Shown here in pieces: positions 1 to 9,393 of a DNA stretch of 64,000 nucleotides. A model generated the notes under the pieces. The model did not search any database, was not told the origin of the DNA, and saw only the letters and a list, made by a program, of their open reading frames with translations. Position 1 is the stretch's first letter; the number at the start of each line of letters is the position of its first letter. The position numbers and the translations under genes are program-made. Origin of the DNA: Neobacillus sp. OS1-2 (GTDB lineage Bacteria > Bacillota > Bacilli > Bacillales > Cytobacillaceae); the NCBI RefSeq assembly GCF_030915505.1, contig NZ_CP133265.1, positions 2,942,001 through 3,006,000 on the forward strand, in the 5' to 3' direction.

Positions 1-56
1 GCGATTGAGTTGTCTTTTCGGCATAACTTGTACGACGCAAGGAAAAGGGGATTGAT

Positions 57-1745
57 GTGGAATCTACTAACAAGGTTTCCAGTTTATATCGGAAGGAACT
101 GAAACGTTCCTTAATCAGTTTTGGGATTGTTCCCGTCGCGATTATCGTCTTTATTTTTTATAATCTATTCTTTTTCATTAGCTATCATATTCTAAAAGAA
201 AATACCCGAAATGAAGGGGAAATGGTCGCAAATGAAATCATTGTGAAATTTTCACAGATATCTGCTCAAAGTAAGCAATTAGCGAAAGAGATAAATATTA
301 ATCGAATGGAAACCTACAGCACGTATCGCACCAAAATGTATGAACGTCTATACAGTGCAGTGAATGAGCAAAAGCTAAATAGCTTGTTTTCTGTGATTGA
401 CGCAGATGGAAATGTAATCGCTACAAATTGGATAGAAGATCCTGTTGATAATCATAAAAATGCTGTTTGGTATTTAAATAAGCGGTTGAAAAATAATCGT
501 AACGATCAAAGTCTTATGTACCCGAATCGCCAAAATCTTAAAACAGATAGAATCTTCTATAACATCGCAAATCCGATTTACAATGAACAGGGCAATGTTT
601 CAGGCTATATTATTTTCAATTTATTAGAAAATAAATTCCGCCAGCTAATGAACAATGTCCACTATACCGACATCATAATCACTGACCAATATGATAATAG
701 TATCTTAACATCAAATGAAATGTTACTAACACAGTCAGGAAAACTTAAGGCTCTAAATAATAGTAGCTATATCACGAAACAACTTTCAATTCTTAATGCC
801 AACATTAATGTTCATTCCATCTTGTATATTGGCTTATTTAAGCGTATCTATAAAATTGGGCTTGTAACATTACTGATTGTCTTCCTATCCATCACAATCG
901 GGACCATTCTATTTGCAAACCAGGCAACGCGGAAAAAGATGAAATCAATCGATATTCTGCTAAAAATGATTACAAAGGCGAAAAAGGGAGATTTTAACCA
1001 AAAGGTGAACTTTGCTAAAGAGGATGAGTTCCAAGTCATTGGTGAGTATGTCGAACAGCTTTTGCAAGATATTCAACGATTATTAAAGGAAAACAAAGAA
1101 TCAATTGAACGAAATGCTCAATCTGAGATCAAGCAGCTTGAAATGCAAATAGATCCTCACTTTTTATTTAATACATTAGAAAATATCAAATATATGATTA
1201 AAATTGATTCTAATAAAGCAGAACGGTTAATTATTATTCTCTCCAATTTATTAAGATACAGTGTGAGTAATCGCATGCAATATAATAGTATTCAAAAGGA
1301 TACGAATTATTTGAAGGATTATTTAACCTTACAGAAGATTCGGTTTGGCGACGCCTTAGACTATAACATAGATGTTCAGGCAGGAACTGAAAACTATTTT
1401 CTTCCTAAATTGATTGTGCAGCCGTTAGTGGAAAATGCAATCAAATATGGATTTCAGACCAAGACCAATTTAAAAATAGAGATCATCATTAAAAACACAA
1501 AGAAAAATGTATATTTGGTGATTCGCGATAATGGAGAGGGGATCGAAAAGAATAGATTAATTGAATTAAAGAAGTCATTGATTCTCGGTGAGAATGACAC
1601 TAACCATATTGGCATTTATAACGTAAATCGCAGGATTCAATTGCTATATGGGAAGAGCTACGGGTTAAGAATTTACAGCGAAGAGAAAAAAGGAACATTC
1701 GTTTTGGTGAAAATCCCAATTATAAAGGAGGAAGAGTCAGAATGA
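57..1745 (+). CDS. YesM-type sensor histidine kinase
   Basis: This is a 562-residue membrane histidine kinase of the YesM/LytS (HisKA_7TM-less) class. One membrane segment lies at about residues 19-43 and a second at about 262-290, enclosing an extracytoplasmic sensor of about 215 residues. A HAMP-like linker follows, then the phospho-acceptor motif with H368 in DPHFLFNTLE, the N-box around E459-N460 (VENAIKYG) and a DNGEGI G-box near 490. The start is GTG with AAAGGGG about six bases upstream; no ATG lies close by in this frame. The stop overlaps the next gene by four bases (ATGA), so kinase and regulator are translationally coupled. YesM/YesN pairs usually sense carbohydrates and control nearby sugar ABC transporters, but the neighbour to the left is outside the window, so the ligand is unknown. 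Confidence 0.93.
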   Translation: MESTNKVSSLYRKELKRSLISFGIVPVAIIVFIFYNLFFFISYHILKENTRNEGEMVANEIIVKFSQISAQSKQLAKEININRMETYSTYRTKMYERLYSAVNEQKLNSLFSVIDADGNVIATNWIEDPVDNHKNAVWYLNKRLKNNRNDQSLMYPNRQNLKTDRIFYNIANPIYNEQGNVSGYIIFNLLENKFRQLMNNVHYTDIIITDQYDNSILTSNEMLLTQSGKLKALNNSSYITKQLSILNANINVHSILYIGLFKRIYKIGLVTLLIVFLSITIGTILFANQATRKKMKSIDILLKMITKAKKGDFNQKVNFAKEDEFQVIGEYVEQLLQDIQRLLKENKESIERNAQSEIKQLEMQIDPHFLFNTLENIKYMIKIDSNKAERLIIILSNLLRYSVSNRMQYNSIQKDTNYLKDYLTLQKIRFGDALDYNIDVQAGTENYFLPKLIVQPLVENAIKYGFQTKTNLKIEIIIKNTKKNVYLVIRDNGEGIEKNRLIELKKSLILGENDTNHIGIYNVNRRIQLLYGKSYGLRIYSEEKKGTFVLVKIPIIKEEESE

Positions 1746-2539
1746 TTCAAGCCATTATAGTTGAAGATGAACAAATTATTCGCAGAGGAATGATTTATAC
1801 CCTGGATTGGAAAGAAATGCAAACGGAGATTATTGGCGAAGCTTCAAATGGGCAAGAGGGTCTACAGAAGATTATTGATCTTAAACCAGATTTAGTCATA
1901 ACGGATATTAAAATGCCGATATTAAATGGGATTGATATGATAGAACAAGCTTCTAAATTTCATGATTTTGAAAAGGTTATTCTCTCCAGTTATAGTGATT
2001 TTGAATATACAAAAAAGAGTATTCAACTTCAAGTTTTCGATTATTTACTTAAACCGATAGATAGAGAAGTATTAAGAATAATGATGGATTTGCTAAATAA
2101 GAAAATAGTAGAGAAGAAGAAACATAAATTAATTCAACAAAAGGTAGATTTCTCCTTTATGAAGGCTGTGTTTTTTCCTGAAGAGATAGAAACGTCGGCT
2201 TATTGTGATTATACCCAAAAAGTAATAAATTGTATAAATGAACGGTATGCAGAGAAAATAAATTTGGAAGATGTAGCCCAAGATCTGGCCGTAAGTCCAA
2301 GTTATTTAAGCAGAGTTTTTAAGAAGGACACAAAGGGAACTTTTCATCATTACTTAAATCAACAACGGATAAAAGCATCGGTACCCTTACTTCTCACAAA
2401 GAAATACATGATTTACGAAATTGCAGAAATGGTAGGATTCAGTGATTATAAACAATTTAATGCAGTATTTAAAAAACACATGGGTTATTCGCCGAGTGAA
2501 TTTATCCAGGGGGTTAGCCATCCACTCAGTGGAATTTAA
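1742..2539 (+). CDS. YesN-type AraC-family response regulator
   Basis: A 265-residue response regulator partnered with the upstream kinase. The N-terminal receiver domain (about 1-120) has the acidic pocket EDE at 8-10, phospho-acceptor D55 in ITDIKMP and a conserved K near 104 (LLKP). The C-terminus (about 160-260) is an AraC-type double helix-turn-helix (LEDVAQDLAVSPSYLSRVFK and IAEMVGFSDYKQFNAVFKK). It is shorter than typical YesN proteins (about 370 residues or more) because the region linking receiver and DNA-binding domain is reduced to some 40 residues. It ends at a strong intrinsic terminator. Confidence 0.93.
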   Translation: MIQAIIVEDEQIIRRGMIYTLDWKEMQTEIIGEASNGQEGLQKIIDLKPDLVITDIKMPILNGIDMIEQASKFHDFEKVILSSYSDFEYTKKSIQLQVFDYLLKPIDREVLRIMMDLLNKKIVEKKKHKLIQQKVDFSFMKAVFFPEEIETSAYCDYTQKVINCINERYAEKINLEDVAQDLAVSPSYLSRVFKKDTKGTFHHYLNQQRIKASVPLLLTKKYMIYEIAEMVGFSDYKQFNAVFKKHMGYSPSEFIQGVSHPLSGI

Positions 2540-2547
2540 TTTATCAG

Positions 2548-2578
2548 AACTGCTCCTAATGGGCAGTTTTTGTTTTTA
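2548..2578 (+). terminator. Rho-independent terminator after yesN-like gene
   Basis: Stem AACTGCTC/GGGCAGTT with a five-base loop, followed by a T-rich tract. It closes the two-component operon. Confidence 0.75.
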
Positions 2579-2688
2579 TAAAATGTTATTTATAAAGAAC
2601 TGAAGTGAATGTTATAATGAATAATGTGTTACCTAGTAATAAATTATCCTCCCAGTTAAATAATAACCAAGAAAGGGAGGAATTTTTG

Positions 2689-3537
2689 TTGGAAAATAAC
2701 CAGGATAGTAAATATAAGGATTCCTTTCTGCCAATGACATCGATTGGCAATGGAATTGGAACCATTGTCCGGCAGGACGTTTATTGTTACACAGATCAAA
2801 TTGTTAATCTTGTTGTCGTCGGAGATCCGAAAGAGACGAATGAATGTGTCCTAATTGATACTGGCATGCCAAAGTCAGCGGAAGAGATAAAAGAAATGCT
2901 CCAAGAGCGGTTTGGCGAAGATGTCCGTCCGAAGGCCATCGTGTTAACACATGGGCATTTTGATCATGCCGGATCCGTTGCGGAGTTATTGGAGGAGTGG
3001 AGTGTTCCAGTTTATGCCCACGAACGAGAACTCCCGTATTTAACCGGGAAGAAAGATTATCCGCCAGGGGATCCAAATGTGGACAGCGGGCTGGTTGCCA
3101 AGATGTCCCCGATGTTCCCGAACCATGGGATTGATATTAGTGCATATGTGCAAAAGCTTCCGGAGGACGGGACTGTTCCAAGTCTGCCGGACTGGAAATG
3201 GATTCATACCCCGGGACATACACCTGGCCACATCTCCTTATTTCGTGAACAAGATGGGACTTTAATCGCTGGGGATGTCTTTGTGACGGTAAAGCAAGAA
3301 TCGCTCTACAAAGTGATGACACAAATGCAGGAAATCAGTGGCCCGCCCAAGTATTTCACCACTGACTGGAATGCGGCCTATGAATCCGTGAAAAAAGTAG
3401 AGGCGCTTAAACCGCAAGTAGCGATCACTGGTCATGGTCTGCCAATGAGCGGTGAAGAACTAACCAAGAACCTACATTATTTAGTGGAGCATTTTGCTGA
3501 AATTGGCCGGCCAGATAGTGGCAGGTATGTTAATTAA
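2689..3537 (+). CDS. Metallo-beta-lactamase-fold hydrolase
   Basis: The protein has the MBL signature THGHFDHAG (HxHxDH) near residue 88, a second His in HTPGHTPGHIS, the metal-bridging Asp in IAGDVF and a late His in TGHGLP. It is therefore a binuclear-metal hydrolase of the glyoxalase II/beta-lactamase superfamily with unknown substrate. The open frame extends back to 2605, but the supported start is TTG at 2689, eight bases after GGGAGG (2675-2680). This gives 282 residues, and the sequence upstream in frame is low-complexity. It has no signal peptide, so it should be cytosolic. A terminator follows at once, so it is a single-gene unit. Confidence 0.88.
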   Translation: MENNQDSKYKDSFLPMTSIGNGIGTIVRQDVYCYTDQIVNLVVVGDPKETNECVLIDTGMPKSAEEIKEMLQERFGEDVRPKAIVLTHGHFDHAGSVAELLEEWSVPVYAHERELPYLTGKKDYPPGDPNVDSGLVAKMSPMFPNHGIDISAYVQKLPEDGTVPSLPDWKWIHTPGHTPGHISLFREQDGTLIAGDVFVTVKQESLYKVMTQMQEISGPPKYFTTDWNAAYESVKKVEALKPQVAITGHGLPMSGEELTKNLHYLVEHFAEIGRPDSGRYVN

Positions 3538-3549
3538 AGTAGTTTATCT

Positions 3550-3586
3550 AGGCTGCTGTCACATGCAGCCTTTAACGTTCTTTTTG
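3550..3586 (+). terminator. Terminator after MBL hydrolase gene
   Basis: Perfect 7-bp stem AGGCTGC/GCAGCCT with an eight-base loop, followed by a T-rich stretch. Confidence 0.65.
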
Positions 3587-3635
3587 TGTTCTTAATAAAG
3601 AAATATTTGTCTGAAATCCTTGTTAGGAGGGAGCT

Positions 3636-3935
3636 ATGAGACTCTGTTTATTCCTATTATTTGCCGGTGTGTTGGATGCGGTCTTAACCCACTTTGGTAT
3701 GTCTTCCGGTTTCGTTGATGAGGGGAACCCGATGATGAAGCTTGTCATTGAACAAAGCTGGTCTTATTTTTATATGATAAAAATAATCCTGCCACTTATG
3801 CTTCTGGGCTTGTTTTATCTTCGCCCTTTTAACCGTTGGGTTAGAACTCTTATCGTCTCCACCTGTGTCCTCTACTTTTCTGTCCTTGTATATCATATGG
3901 TCTGGATTGTCCTTTACATCAATACGTCAACATAA
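3636..3935 (+). CDS. Small DUF5658-like membrane protein
   Basis: A 99-residue protein with three predicted membrane segments (about 1-18, 44-62 and 71-95). The arrangement FAGVLDAVLTHFGM...VDEGNPMM resembles DUF5658 proteins, which carry a conserved D.xxT and GNP.M pattern. TTAGGAGGGAGCT precedes the ATG. Function is not known; it stands alone between two transcription units. Confidence 0.8.
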   Translation: MRLCLFLLFAGVLDAVLTHFGMSSGFVDEGNPMMKLVIEQSWSYFYMIKIILPLMLLGLFYLRPFNRWVRTLIVSTCVLYFSVLVYHMVWIVLYINTST

Positions 3936-4023
3936 CCCCAACTAGACACCTAAACGTTAATACGATAGTATCAATACGATATCGAAAAACAAATAATAAG
4001 AAAAAAGATATAAGGAGTACAAC

Positions 4024-5169
4024 ATGTTAAATACGTTAAAGCCATTTTTGCAGGAAGCATGGAAACAATCAGGCTTCGAGCAGCCGACATCGATTCAGGA
4101 TGCTGCTATCCCTATGATTCTGGGAGGAAAAGATGTCATTGCCGAGTCACCAACAGGTACAGGGAAGACGCTTGCTTATTTACTTCCTTTATTAAATAAA
4201 ATCGATGCAACTATACCGTCCTTACAAGCAGTAGTCCTTGCCTCTTCCCAAGAGTTGGTCATGCAGGTTTATCAAGAATTTCAAAAATGGTCAGAAGGAA
4301 GCGGGATTAGAGGTACGTCGATTATTGGCGGGGCAAACTTAAAGCGACAGCTTGAAAAGTTGAAAAAGCGCCCGCATGTTATTTTTGCTACACCGGGCCG
4401 CTTGCTTGAATTAATCAAACAGAAGAAAGTGAAAATGCACGAGATAAAAATGGTTGTTTTAGATGAAGGAGATCAACTGTTAATACCGGAGCATTTACAC
4501 ACTGTCCAAAACATCGTGAAATCAACGATGAGTGACCGCCAAGTTGTCTTATTTTCGGCGACGATGAAACAGGCAACAGAAAAGCTGGCAAAAGAAATGA
4601 CAGCGGAACCTGAAGTCCTTCGAATTGAAAAAGATGAAATGGCTTCTTCCGGGGAAGTAGAGCATATCTATTTTTCCTGTGAACCACGAGATAAAATTAA
4701 GTTAATTGAAAAAATTACTCGCCTTGACCATAGTAAATCCCTTGCGTTTATTAATGACATTGGCGAAATTCAAGTTTTTAAAGAGAAATTGCTGTTTAAA
4801 GAATTATCCATCGGAGTCCTGCACAGCGATATGAAAAAGCTAGAACGACAAGCGGCATTAAAAGCTTTCCGGGATGGAAAACTGAAAATGCTGATTGCCA
4901 CAGATATTGCGGCCCGGGGCCTCGATATTCAAGGAGTAACCCATGTTGTTCAAATTGACTCACCTAAAGACATTTCTCAATATGTACACAGGTCGGGAAG
5001 AACAGGAAGAATGGGAGCGAATGGTACCATCATTTCACTGGTTACGGATCGAGAAGAGCGAGAACTAAAGCGATATTGCCGGGAGTTAAATATCCCTCTT
5101 CATAAACGAATTTTTTATCAAGGGAAAATTGTTGCTGAAGAACAAAGAAGTCAAAAGTTTAGAAAATAA
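4024..5169 (+). CDS. yfmL: DEAD-box RNA helicase YfmL
   Basis: A 381-residue minimal DEAD-box helicase lacking the C-terminal extension of CshA. In order: the Q motif (PTSIQ), Walker A ESPTGTGKT, motif Ia, TPGR, Walker B written DEGD instead of DEAD, SAT, then the second RecA domain with LHSDM, ATDIAARGLDIQ and HRSGRTGR. The ESPTGTGKTLAY and SLIGGAN-like segments and the length match my recollection of B. subtilis YfmL, a cold- and ribosome-assembly-related helicase. GGAG precedes the ATG. The DEGD substitution keeps both acidic residues and should not abolish ATP hydrolysis. Confidence 0.92.
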   Translation: MLNTLKPFLQEAWKQSGFEQPTSIQDAAIPMILGGKDVIAESPTGTGKTLAYLLPLLNKIDATIPSLQAVVLASSQELVMQVYQEFQKWSEGSGIRGTSIIGGANLKRQLEKLKKRPHVIFATPGRLLELIKQKKVKMHEIKMVVLDEGDQLLIPEHLHTVQNIVKSTMSDRQVVLFSATMKQATEKLAKEMTAEPEVLRIEKDEMASSGEVEHIYFSCEPRDKIKLIEKITRLDHSKSLAFINDIGEIQVFKEKLLFKELSIGVLHSDMKKLERQAALKAFRDGKLKMLIATDIAARGLDIQGVTHVVQIDSPKDISQYVHRSGRTGRMGANGTIISLVTDREERELKRYCRELNIPLHKRIFYQGKIVAEEQRSQKFRK

Positions 5170-5171
5170 AG

Positions 5172-5206
5172 GCAGAAGGAGGGGACCCTCCTTCTGCTTT
5201 TTTTTA
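5172..5206 (+). terminator. Terminator after yfmL
   Basis: A 12-bp perfect GC-rich stem (GCAGAAGGAGGG/CCCTCCTTCTGC) directly followed by eight T residues. Confidence 0.92.
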
Positions 5207-5266
5207 TAAGAAAAAGGACTTTCAAGCTCTTTTCTTGAATTGTTAAGGAGAAACGGAGGGATCCCG

Positions 5267-6730
5267 ATGGAGAATCCAAAATTAAAGAAATATCTCGAAG
5301 AATGGCTAGAGGAAACAACAATCAGCGAAATCCAGGAAAAGTTGGCGAGCGGCGAGCTTACATCAAAAGAGCTGGTCTTATTGTATTTACATAGAATTTC
5401 TCGTTACGATAAAGAGCTACATTCAATCCTCGAAATTAATCCGGATGCGCTGCAGATAGCGGAAGCGCTTGACACGGAACGGAAAAAGAAGGGGCCACGC
5501 GGCCTGTTACACGGAATTCCGATTCTAATTAAGGATAATATCGACACCCATGACAAAATGCATACAAGTGCCGGGTCACTTGCATTAAAAGATTCGATTG
5601 CCCTAAAGGATTCATTTGTAGCAGAGCAATTACGTAAAGCCGGTGCCATCATTCTTGGAAAAACAAATATGACGGAATGGGCAAATTTTATGGCGATTGG
5701 AATGAAAAGTGGCTATAGTTCAAGAGGCGGACAGGTGGAAAATCCCTATGGTCCGAGGAAATTTGATGTTGGCGGTTCTAGTGCAGGTTCCGGGGCAGCG
5801 ATTGCCGCAAATTTTGCCGCTGCGGCGGTTGGGACCGAAACCTCTGGCTCAATCCTGAATCCATCCTGCCAAAATTCATTAGTGGGGATTAAACCTACGG
5901 TAGGTTTAATTAGCCGCAGAGGGATTATCCCAATCGCACACACACAGGATACTGCAGGGCCAATGGCTAGAACGGTTGAGGATGCGGTGATTCTGTTAAA
6001 TGCCTTATGTGGAAAAGATGATCTCGATTCTATAACCAAGACAAACCCTTTTATTGGATTCGACTTGTCAGAGTTACTTGTAAAAGATGGACTAAAGGGA
6101 AAGAGAATCGGCATAGCATCTGATGGCTTTATGGAGCTATTGAGTAAGGAAAAACAAAAAGTTGTGGCCGCAGGATTGGAACTGTTGAAATCATCAGGAG
6201 CAGAGATGATTGAGGACATTGTTTTCCCTTCCGCTAAGGCTGAATGGAAATACGATGTTTTAACCTATGAATTTAAACCAGATTTAAATGCCTATTTGAA
6301 TAGCCTTCACCCATCCATACAAGTGAGAACGTTAGCAGATCTAATTGAATTTAATAAAAATGATGAAGAAAAGATGCTCAAATATGGCCAGGCCGTACTA
6401 CTGGAATCAGAAAAAACAAGCGGTTCTTTAACGGAAGCTGCTTATATTGATGCATTGGAATTCGACTTGTATCATTCAACAAAGAAAGGGATTGATTTTG
6501 CGTTAGAGAAATACGGACTAGATGTTATTGTTTTTCCTAACGATGAAGGCTCCCATATCAGTGCGAAAGCAGGCTATCCCACCATTGCAGTCCCTGCTGG
6601 CTATACATCTCTTGGGGAGCCGGTGGGAATTACCTTTGCCGGAACAGCTTACAGTGAACCGCTTTTAATTCAAGTGGCGTATGCTTTCGAGCAAATGACA
6701 CGCTTCCGCAAGGCACCCATACTAGAATAA
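5267..6730 (+). CDS. Amidase-signature family amidase
   Basis: An amidase-signature enzyme with the Ser-cisSer-Lys triad: catalytic Lys in ILIKDN (about residue 90), the cis-Ser in VGGSSAGSGAA, and nucleophilic Ser in GTETSGSI. Relatives hydrolyse amide bonds of small molecules, or act as GatA. There is no gatB or gatC here and the C-terminus differs, so a stand-alone amidase is more likely. The frame opens at a TTG at 5240, but ATG 5267 has CGGAGGG six bases upstream and is preferred, giving 487 residues. Confidence 0.9.
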   Translation: MENPKLKKYLEEWLEETTISEIQEKLASGELTSKELVLLYLHRISRYDKELHSILEINPDALQIAEALDTERKKKGPRGLLHGIPILIKDNIDTHDKMHTSAGSLALKDSIALKDSFVAEQLRKAGAIILGKTNMTEWANFMAIGMKSGYSSRGGQVENPYGPRKFDVGGSSAGSGAAIAANFAAAAVGTETSGSILNPSCQNSLVGIKPTVGLISRRGIIPIAHTQDTAGPMARTVEDAVILLNALCGKDDLDSITKTNPFIGFDLSELLVKDGLKGKRIGIASDGFMELLSKEKQKVVAAGLELLKSSGAEMIEDIVFPSAKAEWKYDVLTYEFKPDLNAYLNSLHPSIQVRTLADLIEFNKNDEEKMLKYGQAVLLESEKTSGSLTEAAYIDALEFDLYHSTKKGIDFALEKYGLDVIVFPNDEGSHISAKAGYPTIAVPAGYTSLGEPVGITFAGTAYSEPLLIQVAYAFEQMTRFRKAPILE

Positions 6731-6782
6731 AAGTGCACCTTTTCATCCATACTATCAGTGAATTTCTCAAAAAGGAGTGGGT

Positions 6783-6920
6783 ATGATGGGAAGAACGAAA
6801 TTAGGAAATGCTAATGCACAACGTAACAATAACGCGAAAAAGCCGATGAAGGAAAGCTCCGAATTAGTTGAATTCACGCCTGGGGAAGATATAAAACGAA
6901 ACCGCCCGAATAGTAAATAA
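6783..6920 (+). CDS. Small hydrophilic basic protein (45 aa), unrecognised
   Basis: A 45-codon frame starting MMGRTKLGNANAQ and ending NRPNSK, with AAAAGGAGTGG just upstream and a strong terminator just downstream. It is very hydrophilic and rich in Asn and Lys, with no Cys and no membrane segment. That composition is common among minor small acid-soluble or sporulation-associated proteins of Bacillus, but I do not recognise a family. The RBS and terminator are the main evidence. Confidence 0.7.
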   Translation: MMGRTKLGNANAQRNNNAKKPMKESSELVEFTPGEDIKRNRPNSK

Positions 6921-6928
6921 TGAAGAAA

Positions 6929-6958
6929 GCCTCCTGCTCAGCTAGGAGGCATTTTTTA
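6929..6958 (+). terminator. Terminator after the 45-aa gene
   Basis: Stem GCCTCCT/AGGAGGC with an eight-base loop, followed by ATTTTTTAT. Confidence 0.88.
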
Positions 6959-6971
6959 TAAAAGAAAGGGA

Positions 6972-7004
6972 TTTGTTCATATCATCGAGAAAATGGTTCA
7001 TATC
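6972..7004. repeat. Two-unit GTTCATAT direct repeat, 21-bp spacing
   Basis: GTTCATAT occurs at 6975 and again at 6996, 21 bases apart, in the short gap before yhfW. The same motif with the same phasing occurs five times at 43355-43443, which marks a dispersed repeat family. Confidence 0.6.
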
Positions 7005-7024
7005 TTCAAAAACAAGCCCAAATA

Positions 7025-8551
7025 CTACTCTTCTTTCAACAATTCCAGTGCTTTTTTTGTCGGACCTTCAATCACATCGCCTGAATAGGAATAACGTGAG
7101 CCATGGCACGGGCAATCCCATGATTTTTCAGCGCGATTCCATTCACATTCACAGCCAAGATGGGTACAAGTGGTGTCGACAACATAAAGTTTCCCGTTCT
7201 CGTCTTTATAGGCACCTGCTCGTTTTCCGTTATACATGACAACAGAGCCCTCGCCCATCTGTAAATCATCTGTGGACTTGTCGGTATACTCAAGCTTACC
7301 CTTGATCAGATGCTTAGCAACATCTGCATTGGTGGTGACAACACTTTTAAAATCGGGATCTGCCTGGAATGCTCGTGATGGTGAATAGAGCTCCATGTAT
7401 GGATTCTCCCGGTCCATCACATAATCAGTTAACAAGTGTCCCGCGAGAATGCCTGTCGTCATTCCCCATTTTTTATAGCCGGTGGCAATTAAAATGTTTT
7501 CCCGGCCTTCCGAATATTTTCCGATAAAAGGAAGTTTGTCCAATGTGACCATATCCTGGGCGGACCAGCGATAATGGTATTCCTTCAGCCCAAAGGCCTC
7601 TTTGGCGAATAATTGGAGCGCTTCATAATGCTTTAGCGTATCGATTCCCTGCCCTGTTTTATGATTTTCACCGCCGAGTATGAGCAACTTTTCCCCATTA
7701 TACGGTGTTGTACGAATGGAGCGGGCCGGGCTGTCGGCACTGATATAGATGCCGCCGGGATAGTCCATGTCTGTTTTTATACCGATTGCATAGGATCTAT
7801 CTGTATGCATTCTGGCAAAATAGAGACCTGGTTTATCATAAAAAGGGAAATGGGAGGCAATAATCACCTGTTTGCATGTCACCCTATGACCAGCCTTTGT
7901 CACTACTTTTGGTTCTGTATCATCATCTTCAATATCTGTAGCGACTGTATTTTCATAAACAGAACAGCCAGCATTTACGGCATCCTCTAGTAGCGACTTT
8001 AAAAACTTTAGCGGGTGATACTGTGCTTGATTGCGCATCAATAGAGCCGCTTTGGCCGGGATATTAAATGGAATCGTGTCTTTCAAAGATCCGTCAATAT
8101 TGAGACTTTTGTACGCCTCCCACTCCGTTTTTATCTTGTCAACATACTCTTCAGTTGTGGCATAAATATAAGCATCCTCTTTGCTGTAATCACAGTCAAT
8201 TCCATTTTCCTTTACCATGGTTTCCACGAATTGAATGGCATTCATATGGGATTCAAAATACAGCCTTGCCTTTTCTGGCCCGAAGTGTTGGATAAACTCA
8301 TCATAAATCATGCCATGCTGGGCGGTTAACTTAGCCGTGGTGTGCCCGGTTGTCCCGTTTAAGACACCACCGGCTTCCAAAATGGCTACCTTCAGCCCTT
8401 CTTTTGACAGTAAATAGGCAGCAGTAATCCCAGTTATTCCAGCCCCGACAACTGCTACGTCCACAGATAAATCCTCATTTAATGGTTCATAAGTCGGTAA
8501 TTCTATCTCGCGCCAAAAGGTTTTAGGAAATTGATGTTCAGATCCACTCAT
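7025..8551 (-). CDS. yhfW: FAD oxidoreductase with C-terminal Rieske domain (YhfW)
   Basis: A 508-residue two-domain protein. Residues about 1-400 form a DAO-type FAD oxidoreductase with the dinucleotide-binding start VAVVGAGITGITAAYLL. Residues about 425-505 form a Rieske [2Fe-2S] domain with ligands in CTHLGC and CPCHGS. Length and architecture match B. subtilis YhfW. The substrate is not known. The gene is alone, transcribed leftward, with GGAGGCGTAC just upstream of its ATG. Confidence 0.92.
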   Translation of the reverse strand: MSGSEHQFPKTFWREIELPTYEPLNEDLSVDVAVVGAGITGITAAYLLSKEGLKVAILEAGGVLNGTTGHTTAKLTAQHGMIYDEFIQHFGPEKARLYFESHMNAIQFVETMVKENGIDCDYSKEDAYIYATTEEYVDKIKTEWEAYKSLNIDGSLKDTIPFNIPAKAALLMRNQAQYHPLKFLKSLLEDAVNAGCSVYENTVATDIEDDDTEPKVVTKAGHRVTCKQVIIASHFPFYDKPGLYFARMHTDRSYAIGIKTDMDYPGGIYISADSPARSIRTTPYNGEKLLILGGENHKTGQGIDTLKHYEALQLFAKEAFGLKEYHYRWSAQDMVTLDKLPFIGKYSEGRENILIATGYKKWGMTTGILAGHLLTDYVMDRENPYMELYSPSRAFQADPDFKSVVTTNADVAKHLIKGKLEYTDKSTDDLQMGEGSVVMYNGKRAGAYKDENGKLYVVDTTCTHLGCECEWNRAEKSWDCPCHGSRYSYSGDVIEGPTKKALELLKEE

Positions 8552-8647
8552 ATGTACGCCTCCAGCTTAAATAATAATCTCCTGTTTAATTTTTCCCAAA
8601 ATGAAAAATAAATGTCATGGAGGTGAAAAATTAATTTTCATCATAAA

Positions 8648-8674
8648 AAGAACCCTGATTAGCCAGGGTTCTGA
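8648..8674 (-). terminator. Terminator of the 47-aa membrane protein gene
   Basis: Perfect stem AACCCTG/CAGGGTT with a six-base loop; on the minus strand it is followed by CTTTTTAT. It lies only six bases beyond the stop codon at 8680. Confidence 0.8.
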
Positions 8675-8679
8675 AAAAG

Positions 8680-8823
8680 TTATTCCTCATCGGTGTTTAT
8701 TTTATCAATCCGGGATGCATCCTCTGAATCAAGTGCTTCCCTTAAAAAATGGAAAATACCCCATGCAACACAACCAAGACAAATCAGAAAGCCGAGAGCA
8801 ATGGTCCACAAAAGTGTCATCAT
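8680..8823 (-). CDS. Small single-pass membrane protein (47 aa), unrecognised
   Basis: A 47-codon minus-strand frame: MMTLLWTIALGFLICLGC, a hydrophobic segment at about 3-26, then an acidic tail ending KINTDEE. AAAGGGGG lies four to seven bases upstream of the two possible ATGs (8823 or 8820), and a clear terminator follows. It is predicted to be a single-pass inner-membrane peptide with a cytoplasmic tail. No family recognised. Confidence 0.72.
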   Translation of the reverse strand: MMTLLWTIALGFLICLGCVAWGIFHFLREALDSEDASRIDKINTDEE

Positions 8824-8910
8824 TCGTCCCCCTTTAGAGAGCTTACCGAGAAAAATAAGCTTTCTAAAGGTATATGCCTTAAGGGGACTAAATTTTCCTA
8901 TTTAGCAAAT

Positions 8911-9285
8911 TTAGTCTTTTTTCCCCAGTTCTGAATAGTAATCGACTTTCTTTATATTGACGCCGACGAAGGTCTCAATAATCGATTGACCACCGGCAAT
9001 GGAGAAAATTAAAATAAACACAAATGTAACTTTTGGGAACAGAAGGTAAGCACCGCCCAAAAAACAAGCACTCCACACACCGGCACACCAATAACATTTC
9101 AACAGATATCCAAACATGGAGGCAGGGACTTCCTTCGTTTCCGTGCCATTATCCGTCTTAACTTGAACTTTTTTCATGAAGGGCCTGCGGATGAATTCTG
9201 TAATTTTATCAAAAACGATTAAATGGGTTAAACGATAGCTTGCTAAAATTAGCATAATATAGGTCATCCATGATAAGTCTTTCAT
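8911..9285 (-). CDS. DUF1360 family membrane protein
   Basis: A 124-residue protein with about three membrane segments and the conserved DUF1360 features SYRLTHLIVFDKIT...IRRPF and KCYWCAGVWSA. Members are widespread in spore formers and some are spore-coat associated, but the activity is unknown. GGAGGCATAAAAT precedes the ATG. It is divergent from the LysM-CAP gene, with about 110 bases of shared promoter region. Confidence 0.85.
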   Translation of the reverse strand: MKDLSWMTYIMLILASYRLTHLIVFDKITEFIRRPFMKKVQVKTDNGTETKEVPASMFGYLLKCYWCAGVWSACFLGGAYLLFPKVTFVFILIFSIAGGQSIIETFVGVNIKKVDYYSELGKKD

Positions 9286-9393
9286 ATTTTATGCCTCCGA
9301 AAATCCACTAAAAGACAGCTGAATTTTATTTTTTTGATTCCCTGTATATTTTGAGCTTGAAATCAAAATTATATATTCGGAGGAGGCGAAAAA

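Noticed and set aside
1..56. Possible end of an upstream gene (a frame stops at TGA 53-55)
   Set aside because: Only 17 codons are visible, another frame is equally open, and neither resembles a known protein end.
6973..7239. Plus-strand open frame across the 3' end of yhfW
   Set aside because: It is antisense to the Rieske domain, which is clearly coding on the minus strand, and has no RBS.
8601..8934. Overlapping plus-strand open frames
   Set aside because: They are antisense to the 47-aa membrane protein gene and its terminator; the minus-strand reading has RBS, helix and terminator.
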